From contig DBZJ01000015.1 in NCBI GenBank assembly GCA_002311635.1, forward strand, positions 1-7,084: a stretch of 7,084 nucleotides of DNA. Reading direction: 5' to 3'. The notes beneath the pieces are model-generated. The model ran no database searches. It saw nothing but the letters and a program-made list of their open reading frames with translations, and had not been told where the DNA came from. Source of the DNA: Syntrophaceae bacterium UBA1163 (GTDB lineage Bacteria > Desulfobacterota > BSN033 > UBA1163). A program made the position numbers and the translations under genes. Shown here piece by piece: positions 1 through 6,436 of the stretch. Within the stretch, counting starts at the first letter, position 1; each line of letters starts with the position of its first letter.

Positions 1-2690
1 CCGAGGGGCAAAGGCGTTACGTGGAGTCGCTCTCCGCCTATGCGCGGCAGTTTTTGGAGCAGATGGAGAGGGCCAATGTAGAATCGATCGAGGGTCTCTC
101 CCCTGCCATTGCCATTGATCAGAGGGGCATGTCACGAAACCCGCGTTCCACCGTGGGCACCGTGACGGAGATCTATGATTACCTCAGGCTACTTTTTGCC
201 AGGGTCGGAGAGGCTTTCTGCCCGCAATGCGGCTCTCCCATTTCCTCGCAGTCGCTTCAACAGATGACCGAGACACTCCTCAGGCTCCCCAAAGGAACAG
301 CCCTCGTTGTCCTTTCTCCTATCGTCAGAGGGAAAAAAGGAGAATACCGGAAAGAGCTGGAGGAGCTCCGCAGGGACGGGTTTGTGAGGATAAGGGTGGA
401 CGGACAGGTGAGGGATCTCAGCGAAGAGATCAGGCTGGACAAGAATAAGCGCCATGAGATCGACGTGGTGGTGGACCGTTTGGTCGTTAAAGAAGGGGCC
501 GAGAGGAGGATAAACGATTCGCTTGAGATCGCTTCGCACCTTTCCGAGGGAATTGTGAAGGTGGAAAGAGAAGGATCGACCCCTATGGTTTTCAGCCAGA
601 AGTTCTCCTGTATCCAGTGCGGGTTCAGCTTCCCGGAGATCACCCCGCGCATGTTCTCCTTCAACAGCCCTCAGGGTGCCTGTGCTGCCTGTGGCGGATT
701 GGGAACAAGGCGCTATGTCGATCCTGACCTCATCGTTCCGAACCCCTCGCTCTCACTGAACGAAGGCGCTCTCCTTCCGTGGAAGGAGAAGGAAGAGGCT
801 TTTCTAAGACCCATTCTAAATGGTTTGGCCAAACAATATCATTTCGATCTCGATACTCCATTCAATCGGCTGCCCAAATCCGTTCAGCATCTTCTTCTAT
901 ACGGATCGGCGGGAGAAAAAGTCGCTTTCAAGGTCAAAGGAAAGGGCAAAGCCCATCTCTTCCGGCAGGAATTTGAAGGGGTGATCCCTGAAATGGAGAG
1001 GAGATGGAAAGACGATGGGGAAGAAGACGAGGCGTTAGGGGAATTTATGAATGTGGCTCCATGCCCGGATTGCGGCGGGACGCGGCTGAAGAAGGAAGTG
1101 CTTTCCATCAAGGTGGGTGGAAAATCGATTGCTGAAGTCACCCATCTTTATGTGAAAGAGGCATTGGATTTCCTGAGGCATTTGGAGCTGCCGCCCAGAT
1201 CTCAAAGAATCGCACAAGGCGTTCTGAAAGAGATCGAAGAGCGATTGAAGTTCATGGTAGAAGTGGGTCTGGACTACCTGACGCTGGATCGGACGGCCGC
1301 CACGCTTTCCGGAGGAGAGTCCCAACGCATCCGTCTGGCGACCCAGATCGGCTCAAGCTTAGTCGGGGTGCTCTATATATTGGATGAGCCGAGCATCGGA
1401 CTTCATCAAAGGGATCATTTGCGCCTATTGGGAACATTAAAGCGGCTGAGAGATTTGGGAAATACGGTCATTGTCGTGGAACATGATGAAGAGACAATCC
1501 GTTCTGCGGATTACATCATTGATATGGGACCCGGGCCTGGAGAAAGAGGTGGAGAAGTAGTCTTCACCGGACCTCCCGAGGTATTGGAGAAGGCAGAGCA
1601 CTCGTTGACGGGACAATATCTTTCCGGGAAAAAGTTCATCCCTCTCCCCAAGCAGAGAAGGCCGGTCGAAGGGAAATATCTCGTCCTCCGGGGTGCCTCG
1701 GCAAACAATCTGAAGGATCTTGATGTGAAGATTCCCCTTGGGGTGTTCACCTGCATCACGGGTGTTTCAGGGTCGGGAAAATCCACATTAATCATCGATA
1801 CCCTTTATTGCCTGTTAGCCCAGCAGCTTTATCGTCTCCCCCGGCGTTGTATCTCTGTTCGGGGTATCGAAGGGTTAGAATACGTAGATAAAGTCGTCCA
1901 TGTGGATCAGATGCCGATCGGAAGGACACCCCGTTCCAACCCGGCCACGTACACAGGCGTGTTCCAGCCCATTCGCGACCTCTTTGCCCAACTTCCGGAA
2001 TCGAGGATGAGAGGATTTATGCCGGGGCGCTTCAGTTTTAACGTGACCGGAGGGCGGTGCGAAACATGCCACGGGGACGGAGTCTTGAAAGTCGAGATGC
2101 AATTTCTTCCCGATGTTTATGTGACCTGCGAGGAGTGTCATGGCAAGCGCTATAACCGAGAGACGCTCGACGTCCGGTATAAAGGGAGAACCATTTCTGA
2201 TGTCCTGGAGATGACTGCGGAAGAGGCTGACGAATTCTTCCAGGCGATCCCGGTAATCCGCCAGAAACTCCGGACCCTCTGCGATGTCGGTCTCGGTTAC
2301 CTCAAGTTGGGCCAGCCTGCCACCACACTTTCCGGAGGCGAGGCGCAGAGAATCAAGCTGGCCCGGGAGTTGAGCAAGAGGGAGACGGGAAGGAGCGTCT
2401 ACATTTTAGATGAGCCCACGACCGGCCTCCATTTTGCGGATATTCAGAGATTGCTCGATGTTCTCAATCGGCTGACTGACAGAGGGAATACCGTCATCGT
2501 CATCGAACACAATATGGAAGTCATCAAATCCGCCGATTACATTATTGACCTTGGGCCGGAGGGAGGGGAGAACGGCGGGGAAGTGATTGGGTGGGGAACG
2601 CCGGAGGAATTGACGAAAAACCCGGCCTCTTATACCGGACAATTTTTGAGAAAGAAGTTGAAGAACTTCAGCCGGGCTGATGAATCTTGA
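1..2690 (+). CDS. uvrA: UvrA, excinuclease ABC subunit A (5' end outside window)
   Basis: UvrA is the DNA-damage-sensing ATPase of nucleotide excision repair. It acts as a dimer, recruits UvrB to lesions and then dissociates. The reading frame is already open at the left edge (EGQRRYVESLSAYARQF, a UvrA hallmark), so the GTG at 21 is internal. By comparison with E. coli UvrA about 50 residues, including the first Walker A, lie outside. Numbering from Val at 21, I see a first zinc module (C197, C200, C221, C224), ABC signature LSGGESQRI at 429, Walker B ILDEP with D455/E456, second Walker A GVSGSGKSTL at 581-590, second zinc module (C680, C683, C703, C706), second signature LSGGEAQRI at 770 and Walker B D797/E798. 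All visible catalytic motifs are intact. An extra CPQC pair at C67/C70 is also present. The gene ends in TGA at 2688-2690. The family call is secure from motifs alone. Confidence 0.98.
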   Translation, partial: EGQRRYVESLSAYARQFLEQMERANVESIEGLSPAIAIDQRGMSRNPRSTVGTVTEIYDYLRLLFARVGEAFCPQCGSPISSQSLQQMTETLLRLPKGTALVVLSPIVRGKKGEYRKELEELRRDGFVRIRVDGQVRDLSEEIRLDKNKRHEIDVVVDRLVVKEGAERRINDSLEIASHLSEGIVKVEREGSTPMVFSQKFSCIQCGFSFPEITPRMFSFNSPQGACAACGGLGTRRYVDPDLIVPNPSLSLNEGALLPWKEKEEAFLRPILNGLAKQYHFDLDTPFNRLPKSVQHLLLYGSAGEKVAFKVKGKGKAHLFRQEFEGVIPEMERRWKDDGEEDEALGEFMNVAPCPDCGGTRLKKEVLSIKVGGKSIAEVTHLYVKEALDFLRHLELPPRSQRIAQGVLKEIEERLKFMVEVGLDYLTLDRTAATLSGGESQRIRLATQIGSSLVGVLYILDEPSIGLHQRDHLRLLGTLKRLRDLGNTVIVVEHDEETIRSADYIIDMGPGPGERGGEVVFTGPPEVLEKAEHSLTGQYLSGKKFIPLPKQRRPVEGKYLVLRGASANNLKDLDVKIPLGVFTCITGVSGSGKSTLIIDTLYCLLAQQLYRLPRRCISVRGIEGLEYVDKVVHVDQMPIGRTPRSNPATYTGVFQPIRDLFAQLPESRMRGFMPGRFSFNVTGGRCETCHGDGVLKVEMQFLPDVYVTCEECHGKRYNRETLDVRYKGRTISDVLEMTAEEADEFFQAIPVIRQKLRTLCDVGLGYLKLGQPATTLSGGEAQRIKLARELSKRETGRSVYILDEPTTGLHFADIQRLLDVLNRLTDRGNTVIVIEHNMEVIKSADYIIDLGPEGGENGGEVIGWGTPEELTKNPASYTGQFLRKKLKNFSRADES

Positions 2691-2715
2691 CCCTGTTCGT
2701 CAAATTCGGTATCAT
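2687..2715 (+). promoter_or_regulatory. Sigma70-type promoter overlapping the uvrA stop codon
   Basis: A -35 box TTGACC (2687-2692) and a -10 box TATCAT (2710-2715) are separated by exactly 17 bp. Each matches the consensus at five of six positions. The -35 box overlaps the uvrA TGA. Transcription would start near 2722 and serve the DUF4870-like gene and the overlapping GerMN gene. This is a sequence match only. Confidence 0.6.
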
Positions 2716-2753
2716 TCAAACCATTCGCTAAGTTTCTTTAAAAGGAGGGCATG

Positions 2754-3122
2754 ATGGAAGAAAGAGAACAAGAGAAACAACAGTCGAGCACAGGGTTAGA
2801 AGAAAATGTGGCTGCCTTTTTTTGCTACCTTTTGGGATTTGTCACCGGCATTATTTTCTTGGTGTTGGAGAAGAAAAGCAGCTTTGTCAAGTTTCACGCC
2901 AAGCAATCCAGCATCACTTTCCTGGGTTTCTTTGTTATTCTCGTGATCGTTGGAAGGGTTCCTGTCCTTGGCCTCCTGGTCTGGATTCTCACTCTGATCG
3001 TGTGGGTCTTCTTGATGGCTAAAGCTCTTCAAGGAAAACGGTACCTACTGCCAATTGTCGGGAAATTCGCGGCGGGGGAGAGTAATAAAACTTTCCATGA
3101 AGACAAAACACAAGAAAAATAG
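2754..3122 (+). CDS. Small DUF4870/Tic20-like integral membrane protein
   Basis: The product is a 122-residue membrane protein of unknown biochemical role, resembling the DUF4870/Tic20-like family. A short charged, Glu/Gln-rich N-terminus (1-13) leads into TGLEENVAAFFCYLLGFVTG, which is typical of these proteins. Hydrophobic helices are predicted at about 18-38, 54-68 and 70-90, with the family-like stretch LEKKSSFVKFHAKQS between the first two, and a charged C-terminal tail. Two ATGs stand in tandem at 2751 and 2754. The Shine-Dalgarno AGGAGG (2743-2748) is 5 nt from the second and only 2 nt from the first, so I chose 2754. The gene has its own promoter upstream and its 3' end overlaps the GerMN gene. 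The family assignment is by recognition; no function is inferred. Confidence 0.85.
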   Translation: MEEREQEKQQSSTGLEENVAAFFCYLLGFVTGIIFLVLEKKSSFVKFHAKQSSITFLGFFVILVIVGRVPVLGLLVWILTLIVWVFLMAKALQGKRYLLPIVGKFAAGESNKTFHEDKTQEK

Positions 3123-3681
3123 CCCTCAGAAGAGCAGGGGAGGCAAAATTCTTTTTTTCCTGGTGCTGATCGCGATCGGTCTGATCCTGGTGTTCCATCA
3201 ACAGGCTTTTCGTTCCGTTAAACCGCTAACGAAGAGGCGGAGCACGCTAGTGGAGAGAAAGGAGGTCCTCCTTTATTTTTCCGACAGCGAGGAGGGCTAC
3301 CTGGTCGGGGAGAAAAGAAAGATTTTGAAAAAGAATACGGTGCAAGACGAGGCGAAGGAAACGGTCATTGAGCTGATCAAGGGCCCGAATGGGAAACTCA
3401 TTCGCACCCTTCCTCCGCGAACGGAATTATTGACTCTCCAGATTAGTGACGCAGGGGTGGCCAGAGTCAATTTCACCCCGGCCCTTGCCAAGGATCATCC
3501 CGGAGGAAGTTCAGCCGAGATGATGACGGTCTATTCCATTGTCAATTCACTTTCCGTCAATTTTCCACAAATCAGACGGGTTCAATTTCTCATTGATGGG
3601 AAACCGATAGCAACCATTGTCGGCCATCTTTCCTTAGAACAGCCCGTCTCTCCCAAGCCCGATTTGATCAAAAGACAATAA
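3097..3681 (+). CDS. Membrane-anchored GerMN-domain protein
   Basis: The 194-residue product has a basic N-terminus (MKTKHKKNSPQKSRGGK), one transmembrane segment at about 17-34 and an exported domain. Residues 56-185 carry the GerMN pattern: a strand ending in YFSDSEEGYLV, a helix ending in IELIKGP, a PPRTELLTLQIS segment, then VARVNFTPAL, GGSSAEMMTVYSIVNSL, and VQFLIDGKPIATIVGH near the end. GerMN is named after Bacillus GerM but is widespread in non-sporulating bacteria as an extracytoplasmic domain, so the name does not imply spores here. The frame is open upstream to a TTG at 3055, but ATG 3097 directly precedes the basic residues and membrane segment. That start lies 26 bp inside the preceding gene with only a distant purine run (3074-3080), which suggests translational coupling. 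Substrate or partner is unknown. Confidence 0.85.
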   Translation: MKTKHKKNSPQKSRGGKILFFLVLIAIGLILVFHQQAFRSVKPLTKRRSTLVERKEVLLYFSDSEEGYLVGEKRKILKKNTVQDEAKETVIELIKGPNGKLIRTLPPRTELLTLQISDAGVARVNFTPALAKDHPGGSSAEMMTVYSIVNSLSVNFPQIRRVQFLIDGKPIATIVGHLSLEQPVSPKPDLIKRQ

Positions 3682-3710
3682 TTGATTTCACAGGAAATAG
3701 ATGATACTAT
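3682..3710 (+). promoter_or_regulatory. Possible extended -10 promoter for serS
   Basis: TTGATT (3682-3687) and TACTAT (3705-3710) are 17 bp apart. A TG dinucleotide at 3702-3703 makes an extended -10 (TGATACTAT). Each hexamer matches consensus at four of six positions. It would give a leader of about 65 nt before serS. Moderate support only; serS could also be read from the upstream promoter, because no terminator is visible after the GerMN gene. Confidence 0.4.
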
Positions 3711-3713
3711 TAA

Positions 3714-5063
<1,350 letters not shown>

Positions 5064-5176
5064 GTTAGGAATTAAGAGTTAAGAATTAAGAGTATAGAAT
5101 GACGAGTTAAGAGTTTAGAGTTTAAAGTTAAGAGTTAAGAATTTAAAAGCTTAGAGTTAAAGGTTAAGCGTTAAAG
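5064..5176 (+). repeat. Heptanucleotide tandem array, consensus GTTAAGA, 16 units
   Basis: Directly after the serS stop codon the sequence can be cut into 16 consecutive units following GTTAAGA. All are 7 nt long except one 8-nt unit at 5148-5155. Variation is mainly in the first base (G or A) and in the last four positions. The array is AT-rich and in every frame shows stop codons or low complexity, so it is non-coding. A related five-unit array lies at 7031-7065 in the same orientation. The 7-nt period recalls the short heptanucleotide repeats described in cyanobacteria; relatedness is not claimed. Confidence 0.85.
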
Positions 5177-5178
5177 GT

Positions 5179-5197
5179 ATTTTGCCCTTGGCAAAAT
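5179..5197 (+). other. Perfect inverted repeat between serS repeat array and tRNA cluster
   Basis: ATTTTGCC (5179-5186) and GGCAAAAT (5190-5197) form a perfect 8-bp stem with loop CTT, three bases before the first tRNA-like gene. No T-tract follows on either strand, so a classical intrinsic terminator is unlikely. It could be a protein-binding site, a processing hairpin in the tRNA leader, or a weak serS terminator. Confidence 0.4.
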
Positions 5198-5200
5198 CAG

Positions 5201-5320
5201 GGAGGGATGGCCGAGTGGTTTAAGGCGTCCCGCCTGAAGCGGGATTCTCCCGGCGACCCCGCCGAAGGGCGGGGGAGGCGGAGGGAGCGAAGCGACTGAG
5301 CACATCCTACTCCCTCGCCA
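5201..5320 (+). pseudogene. Degenerate tRNA-Ser-like gene, T arm missing, GC-rich insert
   Basis: The first 27 bases (5201-5227) are identical to the start of the intact tRNA-Ser(UGA) at 5431: acceptor strand GGAGGGA, TG, and the full D arm. The anticodon stem TCCCG/CGGGA (5228-5232, 5240-5244) has the correct spacing, and the 7-nt loop CCTGAAG places TGA at 5235-5237. Base 33 is C instead of the nearly universal U, and C32/G38 could pair and shrink the loop. After TTCTCC the normal variable arm and 5' T arm are replaced by a GC-rich stretch (about 5251-5303). No GTGGG or TTCGA element is present. The 3' end (5304-5320) matches the intact gene except for one missing C in the acceptor strand (TCCCTC instead of TCCCTCC) before GCCA. 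It cannot fold as a normal tRNA-Ser. I call it a pseudogene or tRNA-like RNA; an exotic functional variant is possible but unsupported. Confidence 0.6.
5257..5274 (+). other. GC-rich hairpin inside the tRNA-Ser-like gene
   Basis: CCCCGCC (5257-5263) pairs with GGCGGGG (5268-5274) around loop GAAG. It sits where the long variable arm of tRNA-Ser belongs. An outer pairing of CTCCC (5247-5251) with GGGAG (5283-5287) is possible. It is followed by a purine-rich tract, GGGAGCGAAGCGACTGAG, at 5283-5300. Confidence 0.5.
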
Positions 5321-5385
5321 TGCACCATATAAGGTGCATGGCAGCCCTGAACCTGACATGGTTCAGGGCGTCATGAATTATGCAC
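5317..5385 (+). repeat. Composite palindromic repeat A-B-C, copy 1 (after tRNA-Ser-like gene)
   Basis: Unit A: GCCATGCACC (5317-5326), loop ATATAA, GGTGCATGGC (5333-5342); a perfect 10-bp stem that starts on the discriminator G and CCA of the tRNA-like gene. Unit B: GCCCTGAACC (5344-5353), loop TGACAT, GGTTCAGGGC (5360-5369); perfect 10 bp. Tail C: 5370-5385, beginning GTCATG and ending ATGCAC. The whole 69-bp unit aligns without gaps to 5769-5837, with about 55 of 69 positions identical by my count. The remaining spacer, 5386-5430, shows only a weak CGCT/AGCG inverted repeat. Confidence 0.85.
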
Positions 5386-5430
5386 AATTGGTAGAAGACG
5401 CTAATCGCCTGGCGTACAGCGTGAATTAAT

Positions 5431-5518
5431 GGAGGGATGGCCGAGTGGTTTAAGGCGGCGGTCTTGAAAACCGCTTCTCCGAAAGGGGACGTGGGTTCGA
5501 ATCCTACTCCCTCCGCCA
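5431..5518 (+). tRNA. tRNA-Ser, anticodon UGA
   Basis: A complete class II tRNA with encoded CCA. Acceptor GGAGGGA (5431-5437) pairs with TCCCTCC (5508-5514), discriminator G5515, CCA 5516-5518. The D arm is GCCGAGTGGTTTAAGGC. Anticodon stem GCGGT/ACCGC encloses loop CTTGAAA with TGA at 5465-5467. The long variable arm TCTCC-GAAA-GGGGA is the serine identity element. The T arm is GTGGG-TTCGAAT-CCTAC. It reads UCA and, by wobble, other UCN codons, and would be charged by the SerRS encoded just upstream. No clear promoter is visible; it may share a transcript with its neighbours. Confidence 0.97.
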
Positions 5519-5547
5519 TGTCATTACCGAAGGTAATGCGGTATGGC
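5515..5547 (+). other. Divergent trailer hairpin after tRNA-Ser(UGA)
   Basis: GCCAT (5515-5519), which contains the discriminator and CCA, can pair with ATGGC (5543-5547). Inside it CATTACC (5522-5528) pairs with GGTAATG (5532-5538) around GAA. The interior is asymmetric (GT versus CGGT). It resembles the other tRNA trailers in using GCCA as the hairpin foot but does not follow the 10-bp stem/6-nt loop plan. Confidence 0.55.
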
Positions 5548-5679
5548 AAAGGTTAGGATGAGAACCCTTGCGCATAAGCGGAACGGTTCGGCGACAGACA
5601 ACTAAGTGCTTTTCGAAGTTCTTTGAAATCTAGTTAAAGGCAAGTTTGGTTAAGAGTATTTCAGCGGAATTGAAATCAC

Positions 5680-5772
5680 GGAGAGATGCCCGAGAGGCCG
5701 AAGGGGCTCGCCTGCTAAGCGAGTATCCCCCTTAAAAGGGGATCGAGGGTTCAAATCCCTCTCTCTCCGCCA
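5680..5772 (+). tRNA. tRNA-Ser, anticodon GCU
   Basis: A complete class II tRNA with encoded CCA. Acceptor GGAGAGA (5680-5686) pairs with TCTCTCC (5762-5768), discriminator G5769, CCA 5770-5772. Anticodon stem CTCGC/GCGAG encloses CTGCTAA with GCT at 5714-5716. The variable arm is TATCCCCCTTAAAAGGGGATC-like with a 4-5 bp C/G stem, and the T arm is GAGGG-TTCAAAT-CCCTC. It decodes AGC and AGU and is a SerRS substrate. Confidence 0.97.
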
Positions 5773-5837
5773 TGCACCACGTAGGGTGCATGGCTGTCGT
5801 GTACCTTACGTGGTACACGGCGCCATGGATCATGCAC
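5769..5837 (+). repeat. Composite palindromic repeat A-B-C, copy 2 (after tRNA-Ser(GCU))
   Basis: Unit A: GCCATGCACC (5769-5778), loop ACGTAG, GGTGCATGGC (5785-5794); same stem as copy 1 with a changed loop, starting on the tRNA discriminator and CCA. Unit B: GTCGTGTACC (5796-5805), loop TTACGT, GGTACACGGC (5812-5821); 10 bp including one T-G wobble. Compared with copy 1, stem pairs 4 (C-G to G-C) and 7 (A-T to T-A) change on both sides. Tail C: 5822-5837, starting GCCATGG. Tail C can also fold with 5837-5843 (GCCATGG/CCATGGC). Confidence 0.88.
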
Positions 5838-5842
5838 CATGG

Positions 5843-5864
5843 CCTGAACCATGTTAGGTTCAGG
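5843..5864 (+). repeat. Palindromic unit A (third copy)
   Basis: CCTGAACC (5843-5850), loop ATGTTA, GGTTCAGG (5857-5864); an 8-bp perfect stem with the same 6-nt loop size. The loop fits AYGTNR in the A orientation. It is followed after 4 nt by an inverted B unit. Confidence 0.8.
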
Positions 5865-5868
5865 ATTA

Positions 5869-5894
5869 GTCCTGAACTCCACGTAGTTCAGGGC
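5869..5894 (+). repeat. Palindromic unit B (third copy)
   Basis: GTCCTGAACT (5869-5878), loop CCACGT, AGTTCAGGGC (5885-5894); 10 bp with one T-G wobble. The loop reads ACGTGG on the opposite strand, matching the family pattern. It is followed by GCC, as after the other complete B units. Confidence 0.8.
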
Positions 5895-5909
5895 GCCGCT
5901 ATTTAACGA

Positions 5910-5935
5910 ACCACCTGAACCTTTGCAGAGGTGGT
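5910..5935 (+). other. Inverted repeat with 12-nt loop
   Basis: ACCACCT (5910-5916) and AGGTGGT (5929-5935) form a perfect 7-bp stem. The loop contains GAACC but the unit does not follow the A/B plan. It may be a decayed relative or part of the leader of the downstream gene. Confidence 0.35.
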
Positions 5936-5950
5936 AACTTAAATTACTAA

Positions 5951-5975
5951 GCGCGAGGTTCACAGACCTGAGCGC
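5951..5975 (+). other. Leader hairpin upstream of the small exported-protein gene
   Basis: GCGC (5951-5954) pairs with GCGC (5972-5975), and AGGT (5956-5959) with ACCT (5966-5969) around a 6-nt loop TCACAG; a small internal loop (G versus GA) separates the helices. It ends 12 nt before the ribosome binding site (5988-5996) and could influence translation. Whether it belongs to the palindrome family is unclear. Confidence 0.35.
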
Positions 5976-6001
5976 GGTTAGATAAGGAAGGAGGAGTTTT
6001 T

Positions 6002-6346
6002 ATGGAAAGATCTATCAAGAAGGGTTTGATTCTATGGGGACTGGTTTTTGCGGTCTTGACGGTGCTCGGATTGGAACAATCCTTAGCTCAACAGACTTCT
6101 ACTTTTGAGGGAAGCGTCGCTGGCATAACTACCGGTGCGTTTGCCAGGGGGATTATCACCGTGAAAGGAGTTAAGGGAGAGGTTATGAATTTTGCCGTGG
6201 GCAGGAAGACCGTTTATGTTCCTTCGCGATATCCCGGTGTCGGGGAACGGGTGAAAATCACTTATTCCCTTATAAGGGGTCAAAATGCGGCTTATCAGGT
6301 TGAAATCCTTCCTGCACCCACCCCTCCCGCTCCAAAAAAGAAATGA
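6002..6346 (+). CDS. Small exported protein of unknown function
   Basis: A 114-residue protein I do not recognise. It has a classical Sec signal peptide: basic start MERSIKKG, a hydrophobic core at about 8-24, and a likely cleavage after Ala29 (SLA-QQ), leaving a mature chain of about 85 residues. The mature part alternates short beta-type stretches (TFEGSVAGI, GIITVKGV, VMNFAVG, KTVYVP, RVKITYSLI, AAYQVEIL) and glycines, which suggests a small beta-barrel or OB-like fold, and ends in a Pro/Lys tail PAPTPPAPKKK. The Shine-Dalgarno AAGGAGGAG (5988-5996) is 5 nt from ATG 6002, so the start is well supported. Its stop lies 13 nt before tRNA-Arg, so mRNA and tRNA may share a transcript that RNase P would separate. 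A periplasmic or extracellular location is inferred. Confidence 0.85.
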   Translation: MERSIKKGLILWGLVFAVLTVLGLEQSLAQQTSTFEGSVAGITTGAFARGIITVKGVKGEVMNFAVGRKTVYVPSRYPGVGERVKITYSLIRGQNAAYQVEILPAPTPPAPKKK

Positions 6347-6359
6347 GCGGTTAACGGAA

Positions 6360-6436
6360 GCGCCCATAGCTCAGATGGATAGAGCGTCGGACTACGAATC
6401 CGCAGGTCGGGTGTTCGAATCACCCTGGGCGCGCCA
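6360..6436 (+). tRNA. tRNA-Arg, anticodon ACG
   Basis: A complete tRNA with encoded CCA. Acceptor GCGCCCA (6360-6366) pairs with TGGGCGC (6426-6432), discriminator G6433, CCA 6434-6436. The D arm is GCTCAGATGGATAGAGC. Anticodon loop CTACGAA carries ACG at 6394-6396. The T arm is GGGTG-TTCGAAT-CACCC. The first anticodon-stem pair (T6387/C6403) is mismatched. A34 of this isoacceptor is converted to inosine by TadA in bacteria so that it can read CGU, CGC and CGA; tadA is the next gene. Confidence 0.97.

Noticed and set aside
189..2642. Several antisense and shifted open frames of 60-135 codons within uvrA
   Set aside because: They lie wholly inside a motif-rich conserved gene, lack ribosome sites and show no recognisable domains.
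5064..5176. CRISPR array
   Set aside because: The units are contiguous 7-mers without spacers, and no cas genes are present.
5201..5320. Selenocysteine tRNA (selC) as identity of the odd tRNA-Ser-like gene
   Set aside because: The anticodon loop carries TGA, not TCA. The acceptor is not extended to 8 bp, and there is no T arm.
5317..5369. Intrinsic terminator(s) after the tRNA genes
   Set aside because: None of the trailer hairpins is followed by a T-tract, and many occur in series; they do not fit classical rho-independent terminators.
5307..5549. 80-codon minus-strand frame containing [18 protein letters not shown]
   Set aside because: It is the antisense translation of tRNA-Ser(UGA) and neighbouring palindromes, a well-known false protein type in databases.
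5623..5651. Promoter upstream of tRNA-Ser(GCU) (TTGAAA at 5623)
   Set aside because: No acceptable -10 hexamer lies at 16-18 bp spacing.
5923..5950. Promoter for the small exported protein (TTGCAG / TACTAA)
   Set aside because: Spacing of 16 bp is acceptable, but both hexamers are poor matches and the -35 falls in an inverted repeat.
5751..5963. 70-codon minus-strand frame with repeats such as LNYVEFR and HAPYVVHGG
   Set aside because: The residue repeats come from the palindromic DNA units read in one frame. The stems vary by base pairing, not by codon.
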